The notes beneath the pieces were generated by a model, which was given only the letters and a program-made list of their open reading frames with translations, was not told the DNA's origin and ran no database searches. A stretch of 64,000 nt of DNA, taken from NCBI RefSeq assembly GCF_000018145.1, contig NC_009952.1, positions 3,720,001-3,784,000 of the forward strand. Direction: 5' to 3'. Shown here in pieces: positions 60,019 to 64,000 of this stretch. This stretch comes from Dinoroseobacter shibae DFL 12 = DSM 16493 (lineage in GTDB: Bacteria; Pseudomonadota; Alphaproteobacteria; Rhodobacterales; Rhodobacteraceae). The translations under genes and the position numbers were made by a program. The stretch's first letter is position 1; every line of letters begins with the position of its first letter.

Positions 60019-61002
60019 ATGTCCAAACTCGTGACCATCTTTGGAGGGTCCGGCTTCGTGGGCCGCTATATCGCCCGGCGCATGGCGCAAGAGGGCTGGC
60101 GCGTACGCGTCGCGGTTCGCCGCCCGAACGAGGCCCTGTTCGTGCGCACCTATGGCGCCGTGGGGCAGGTGGAACCGATCCTGAGCAACATCCGCGACGA
60201 TGCCTCTGTACAGGCCGCGGTGACCGGCGCCGATGTCGTGATCAACTGCGTCGGCATCCTGTCGGAGACCGGCAAGAACACCTTCGGCCTGGTGCAGAGC
60301 CACGGTGCTGCCCGGGTCGCGCGCCTGTCTGCCGAGGCCGGCGTCGGCCGGTTTGTGCAGATCTCCGCTATCGGGGCCGACCCTGCCGCCAAGAGCGACT
60401 ATGCCCGCACCAAGGCAGAGGGCGAGCAGGCGGTGCTCCAGGCCATGCCAGAGGCCGTGATCCTGCGCCCCTCCATCGTCTTCGGGCCCGAGGACCAGTT
60501 CTTCAACCGCTTCGCCTCCATGTCGCGCCTCGGACCGATCCTGCCCGTGGTCGGCGCCGAGACGAAGTTCCAGCCGGTCTATGTGGATGACGTGGCCCGC
60601 GCAGCGGTGAAGGCGGCTCTCGGCCAGGCCAAACCCGGCATCTACGAACTGGGCGGGCCCGACGTGAACAGCTTCCGCGAGCTTATGGCGCATATGCTCT
60701 CTGTCATCGACCGCCGCCGCCTGATCGTCAACGTCCCCTTCCCGGTCGCCCATGTGATGGGCATGACCCTCGACCTGGTGCAGAAGCTCTCGCTGGGGAT
60801 CATCCACAACGGCATGCTGACCCACGACCAGGTGCGCAACCTAGCCAAGGACAACGTGGTCGCTGCGGATGCCATGGGGTTCGACGATCTGGGGATCGAG
60901 CCGGTCGCGCTGGAGGCGGTGCTGCCCGAGTACCTGTGGCGCTTCCGCCCGGCGGGACAGTACGAAGAGATGAAGAAATCCGGCAAGAACCTGCGGACCT
61001 GA
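60019..61002 (+). CDS. NDUFA9-like NAD(P)-dependent epimerase/dehydratase family protein
   Basis: A 327-residue short-chain dehydrogenase-like protein of the atypical NDUFA9 family (complex I accessory subunit relatives). It has an N-terminal Rossmann motif TIFGGSGFVGRYIARRM (about residues 6-22), VVINCVGIL, and an SDYARTKAEGEQ segment with the YxxxK pair. Some members associate with respiratory complex I in alphaproteobacteria; others are of unknown function. AAGGAG lies 7 bp before the ATG. It converges on the exosortase gene. Confidence 0.85.
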   Translation: MSKLVTIFGGSGFVGRYIARRMAQEGWRVRVAVRRPNEALFVRTYGAVGQVEPILSNIRDDASVQAAVTGADVVINCVGILSETGKNTFGLVQSHGAARVARLSAEAGVGRFVQISAIGADPAAKSDYARTKAEGEQAVLQAMPEAVILRPSIVFGPEDQFFNRFASMSRLGPILPVVGAETKFQPVYVDDVARAAVKAALGQAKPGIYELGGPDVNSFRELMAHMLSVIDRRRLIVNVPFPVAHVMGMTLDLVQKLSLGIIHNGMLTHDQVRNLAKDNVVAADAMGFDDLGIEPVALEAVLPEYLWRFRPAGQYEEMKKSGKNLRT

Positions 61003-61024
61003 GGGCGCCCCGAACCGGCGCGGC

Positions 61025-62653
61025 TCAGATGATGTGCCAGGCCCCCGTCGCCAATGCCCAGGCCGCGATGGAGGCGTTCGCAGCCCCGTGGCTGACGATG
61101 GCGTCGGTGACATTGCCTGACCGGTAGACCAGCGCGCCGAAGACCAGCCCGGCCAGCCCCGCCGCGATCCAGCGGTCATGCAGCACCGCGAAAAGCCCCG
61201 CACTGATCACCACCGCAAGCGCCATTCGCAGCCCCTTGCCGGCGGGCGCGAGCTTCTCCAGCAGGTAGCCGCGGAACAGAAGCTCCTCGATCACCGGCAC
61301 CAGCAGGCTCGTCCCGATCACCCGGGCGGTGATCCACAGCGCCAGCATCCCGCCGGTCAGCGCGCCGAAAGGCGGCGGCCCGTTCCCCGCCTCCGGACCG
61401 GTGACGATCCAAAGCACCCCGATGGCCAGCCCGGATCCGACCGCCAGCCCGTCGAGCCGCCAGGGCAGCGCGCGCAGCACGGACCAGAACAGCGCAAGTG
61501 CCGCCGCCATGGCCAGCGCCCGGAACGGGTAGAGCAGGCTGGGTGTCTCGGAAAAGGTCGACGCCAGCAGCGCCGACACCATGAAGATCGCGAAGGGCAG
61601 CACCTTGGCGGCCACCGGATCCTCGAAGAACGGCGGCAGCGGCGCGGGCGCGGTGGCAACCGCCTCGGCCCTGTTGAAGAACGCCACATGCCGCGCCACC
61701 AGGATCAGCCCCACGGATAGCGTGGTGAAGGCGAGCCAGCCCGCATGGCTGTGGAACCCGCCGATGGCCAGATCCGGTGACACCTCGTATCCGAGGCTCA
61801 GGAGTGCCGCGATCCGCACCACGTTGAAGCTCCAGCTCAGCACAATCCCGATCGGGAACAGCAGCAGCGCATGGGGGAAGGCCAGATCCCGCCGGAAGAG
61901 CAGCATGTAGACCGTCAGGAACACCGAGATCAGCGCGAAGCCTTCCACGCCGGAGCATTGCGGCCCCACCGCGACGAAGAAATTCTCCGCTTCCGTTGCG
62001 CCGAGGATGCCGATGATCTTGGTCTCGGGGTAGGCCTCCGTGCCATAGCCCACAGCGTTCAAGACCCACAGGACCGCCTGGAAGGTGATCTCCGTCACCC
62101 AGTCCGCGCGCCACAGGGGTTGGATCAGATCCGACAGCTCCGGCAGGGCGAGGCCGGCCGCGAGCAGCGTGGCGAGCAGGACGCCCTTCTGCGCGATCAG
62201 CCCGCGCCAGGCGGGCCAGGGCGCGAGGATCAGGGCCGCGCCAATCCCGGCCAGCGCCGCGCCCACAAGCCACCCCGCACCGCCCGCGAAGACCAGCGCC
62301 GGGCTGGCGGCGTCGCTCAGGAAGAACCACGGCGCCAGCGCCAGCGCGAACCCCGCCAGGCTCAGGCTTACGCCGCTGCGGATCGGGCCGGGCACACGCA
62401 GGGTGTCCTGCACCAGGGCGCCGTGAGCCATGGCGAAGACGCCGAAAGCCGCCAGCAACCCGAGGGTGCGGGGCACGATCCGGCTGGCAAAGGCACAAAA
62501 CCCGTCCGGAGCAAGGTCGCGGCAGGTAAACTCGAAATTGTGCTGGTAGAGCAGGGAAATCACCAACAACTCCACCACCAGGAGGCTGCCCGCCACACCC
62601 CAGGCGAGGCGCTGCGTGGATCTGGTCTGCGGTGTCTCGGAAAAGGTGCTCAT
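61025..62653 (-). CDS. xrtE: Exosortase E fused to a CPBP intramembrane protease
   Basis: A 542-residue membrane protein in two parts. The first half (about residues 1-330) is an exosortase, with catalytic Cys233 in GPQCSGVEGFAL, Arg280 in WSFNVVRIAAL and His303 in GGFHSHAGW. The second half (about 345-542) is a CPBP/Abi-type intramembrane protease, with EE456-457 and R461 (EELLFRGYLLEKL), His492 (FAVLHDRW) and His522/Asn526 (SHGAANA). This exosortase-protease fusion is the hallmark of the exosortase E / VPEID-CTERM system. The ATG at 62653 is chosen; the frame continues upstream without another good start. The probable substrate is encoded 107 bp upstream on the same strand. Confidence 0.9.
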   Translation of the reverse strand: MSTFSETPQTRSTQRLAWGVAGSLLVVELLVISLLYQHNFEFTCRDLAPDGFCAFASRIVPRTLGLLAAFGVFAMAHGALVQDTLRVPGPIRSGVSLSLAGFALALAPWFFLSDAASPALVFAGGAGWLVGAALAGIGAALILAPWPAWRGLIAQKGVLLATLLAAGLALPELSDLIQPLWRADWVTEITFQAVLWVLNAVGYGTEAYPETKIIGILGATEAENFFVAVGPQCSGVEGFALISVFLTVYMLLFRRDLAFPHALLLFPIGIVLSWSFNVVRIAALLSLGYEVSPDLAIGGFHSHAGWLAFTTLSVGLILVARHVAFFNRAEAVATAPAPLPPFFEDPVAAKVLPFAIFMVSALLASTFSETPSLLYPFRALAMAAALALFWSVLRALPWRLDGLAVGSGLAIGVLWIVTGPEAGNGPPPFGALTGGMLALWITARVIGTSLLVPVIEELLFRGYLLEKLAPAGKGLRMALAVVISAGLFAVLHDRWIAAGLAGLVFGALVYRSGNVTDAIVSHGAANASIAAWALATGAWHII

Positions 62654-62760
62654 GGCGGGATCTATCTCTGGCAAAGCGGACGGGACAGGGGCCAAAATGG
62701 AACGGCCCCGTGGCAAAACTCACCCCGGGGCCGCCCGATTGTCATGTCTGAGACGGGGTC

Positions 62761-62967
62761 TCAGGCCGCGCGGCGGCGACGCTCCCAGACCAGAGCCACG
62801 ATGGCGACAACAGCGGCGAGCGCTGCAGTGCCTTCGAGGGCGCTGATTTCCGGAACGGGTGTGCAGCCTGCGCCTGTAAGAGGGTCGCAGCCACCAGTAG
62901 GTGTGGCGAACGCTGCGACTGCACTGAACATCGTGATCGATGCCGTCGTAAGTGCGGTACGTACCAT
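62761..62967 (-). CDS. VPEID-CTERM type sorting substrate (VPEIS variant)
   Basis: A 68-residue protein with a signal peptide (residues about 1-22, ending AFA), a very short mature stretch with two cysteines (C27, C35) in CDPLTGAGC, the sorting motif VPEIS (residues 38-42, canonical VPEID), a membrane helix (about 47-61, TAALAAVVAIVALVW) and a basic cluster RRRR. This is the complete exosortase sorting-signal layout. The ATG at 62967 follows AGGGAG; ATGs further upstream would lengthen a leader that already makes a good signal peptide. It sits directly upstream of the exosortase E gene. The mature product after cleavage would be under 20 residues. Confidence 0.85.
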   Translation of the reverse strand: MVRTALTTASITMFSAVAAFATPTGGCDPLTGAGCTPVPEISALEGTAALAAVVAIVALVWERRRRAA

Positions 62968-63065
62968 GGGAAAACTCCCTGTGAGCGACCCCTTCATGCG
63001 CAAAGTAGGTCCTAAGAATTACAGGCGGCGCATCGCCATTCGAAAATGCCTTTAGGCGAATGTCA

Positions 63066-63097
63066 GGAGGCAGAAGCATTCTGCCTCCCTTTGTTTT
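63066..63097 (+). terminator. Hairpin with T-run on the plus strand
   Basis: A 10-bp perfect stem (GGAGGCAGAA / TTCTGCCTCC) with a 3-nt loop (63066-63088) is followed on the plus strand by TTTGTTTT. It lies 13 bp beyond the stop of the minus-strand surface-protein gene, so on that strand it lacks a T-run. It may still stop that transcript, or stop plus-strand readthrough into the surface-protein gene. Confidence 0.55.
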
Positions 63098-63101
63098 GAA
63101 C

Positions 63102-64000
63102 TCAGCAGAGGCAGTCGATATTGTCGAACTCCACTCCGATGATGAACGGCTGTGAGTTTGTGCTTGTCGCCGGGTTCGGATCGATGATCAGACCGACCAC
63201 ATCTCCAGCGCCTGCTTCAAAGCCTTCCCCGTTCGCTTCTGCGAGGGCAACGATCTCGCGAACATCCTCAAGGTCACCGAAGATGCCAGGGATGAAATCA
63301 ATGCTATCGGTCAGGCCCCAGATCGCTGCCTGAACCTCGGCGTCTGTAAAACCTTGGCTCTCGAAGTCCTGGTTCAGGATCCAGTTGACCAGATCGAGAT
63401 TTTCCTCGGCGCTTTGACCATTAATCCCAACCTGACCGTCCAGAACATTGTCCGGCAGCAGAGCTGCATCAGCCACAAACAGGTTCCCGCCGAGAACCGG
63501 GGCCGTCGCAAAGTCCGGTCCTGCGGCTGCCGGATCGAACGCGCTGACGCAGTATGCCGCCTCGGTGATGAGCCCATCGAGGCGCGCATCTGTGCTCGTC
63601 AGCTGCACAGTATAGGCGTCGCTGTTCCCGAGGTTGTAGCCGTCGATGATCTGGTATTCTACCTGCACGGGCAAGCTGAGTGCGATGTCCGCAAGATCCT
63701 CCGCCGTCCCGCAGAAGGTGACATCCACATCCGCCTGGGCGAAGCCGCCATTCCCGTCTGTCACGGTATAGCTGTAGGTCACGTCTGCCTCTTCGCCGAT
63801 GTCGAGCGCCTCGAAGGCCGCTTCCCCGTCGAAGGTCAGGGACCCGCCGTTCAGGGTCACGAACACACCGTCGATCTCCAGCGTCTGACCGTCGATGATC
63901 TCGTTGCCGTTGATCTCGGTGATCGTCAGGCTGTCGCCATCGGGATCGGTGTCGTTGGCCAGGACATCGAGGGTCAGAAGCTCGTTGGCGCAGATCTTGC
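63102..64000 (-). CDS. C-terminal part of a large surface protein with cadherin/VCBS-like and thioester-like domains
   Basis: The 5' end is outside the window; 298 residues are visible. The first 95 residues form a cadherin/VCBS-like Ig module (DVLANDTDPDGDSLTI, then YSYTVTDGNGGFAQADVDV). The following region (about residues 110-235) has the motif EAAYCVSAF with Cys150, a NLDLVNWILNQDF stretch, and EVQAAIWGLTD with Gln223. This Cys...Gln pair is the pattern of internal-thioester adhesin domains. The C-terminus ends in FDNIDCLC with no membrane anchor or sorting signal. The protein lies directly upstream of the VPEID-CTERM gene. It is likely secreted or attached by another part. Confidence 0.7.
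   Translation of the reverse strand, partial: KICANELLTLDVLANDTDPDGDSLTITEINGNEIIDGQTLEIDGVFVTLNGGSLTFDGEAAFEALDIGEEADVTYSYTVTDGNGGFAQADVDVTFCGTAEDLADIALSLPVQVEYQIIDGYNLGNSDAYTVQLTSTDARLDGLITEAAYCVSAFDPAAAGPDFATAPVLGGNLFVADAALLPDNVLDGQVGINGQSAEENLDLVNWILNQDFESQGFTDAEVQAAIWGLTDSIDFIPGIFGDLEDVREIVALAEANGEGFEAGAGDVVGLIIDPNPATSTNSQPFIIGVEFDNIDCLC

Noticed and set aside
59774-60034. An 86-codon frame containing AGGIVTLR repeats.
   Set aside because: Low-complexity, generated by the tandem repeat, overlaps the start of the epimerase gene and has no ribosome-binding site.

Overview
The window is chromosomal DNA of high G+C content from an alphaproteobacterium, most likely a Rhodobacterales (Roseobacter-group) aerobic anoxygenic phototroph. 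The main evidence is the left end: a bacteriochlorophyll/reaction-centre gene series in the order bchH-bchL-bchM-lhaA-puhA-puhB-puhC-small ORF-acsF-puhE-hemA-cycA. It includes the oxygen-dependent cyclase AcsF and the alphaproteobacterial type of 5-aminolevulinate synthase. I see no prophage, insertion sequence, CRISPR array or replication origin.

Layout. 1-9831: the photosynthesis superoperon, with many start/stop overlaps, then hemA behind its own promoter and a PpsR/CrtJ-like operator, then cytochrome c2. 9973-16508: housekeeping and transport genes (ABC exporter, secreted glycerophosphodiesterase, ubiG, proline iminopeptidase, an orphan Tat-exported solute-binding protein). 16509-25706: an acetate-use block (acs, adk, a two-subunit symporter, a cNMP/CBS/DUF294 regulator, a membrane-anchored DEDDh exonuclease) preceded by a repeat-rich control region. 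25707-31314: the rimP-nusA-ylxR-infB operon, with a short terminated leader. 31337-34136: minus-strand genes including an unannotated 44-residue ORF, a NUDIX hydrolase, argJ and a parvulin. 34364-42513: secA, a PstS/OmpA-like protein, radC, dnaJ and dnaK, the last with an RpoH-type promoter. 42679-53648: alkB, then a capsule/exopolysaccharide block (KpsM-like permease, cysQ, kdsB, galU, four glycosyltransferases, a sulfotransferase). One of the glycosyltransferases is broken by an in-frame stop. 53660-59743 (minus): the operon rnd-kdsD-lptC-lptA-lptB-rpoN-hpf-ptsN, with tRNA-Leu(CAG) upstream. 60019-61002: an NDUFA9-like NAD(P) epimerase.

Right end (61025-64000, minus): the most unusual part. 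It holds an exosortase E fused to a CPBP protease, its apparent substrate (a 68-residue VPEID-CTERM type protein), and the 3' end of a large surface protein. The visible tail of that protein has a cadherin/VCBS-like module followed by a region with the Cys and Gln motifs of an internal-thioester adhesin domain. The exosortase/VPEID pairing is a recognised but functionally uncharacterised system; the thioester-like domain beside it is my own inference.

How the genes fit together: pigment synthesis, reaction-centre assembly, ALA supply and electron transfer (cycA) lie side by side. KDO supply (kdsD, kdsB), lipid A-core transport (lptABC), sulfation (sulfotransferase plus the PAP phosphatase CysQ), glycan export and an exosortase all point to heavy investment in a modified cell surface.
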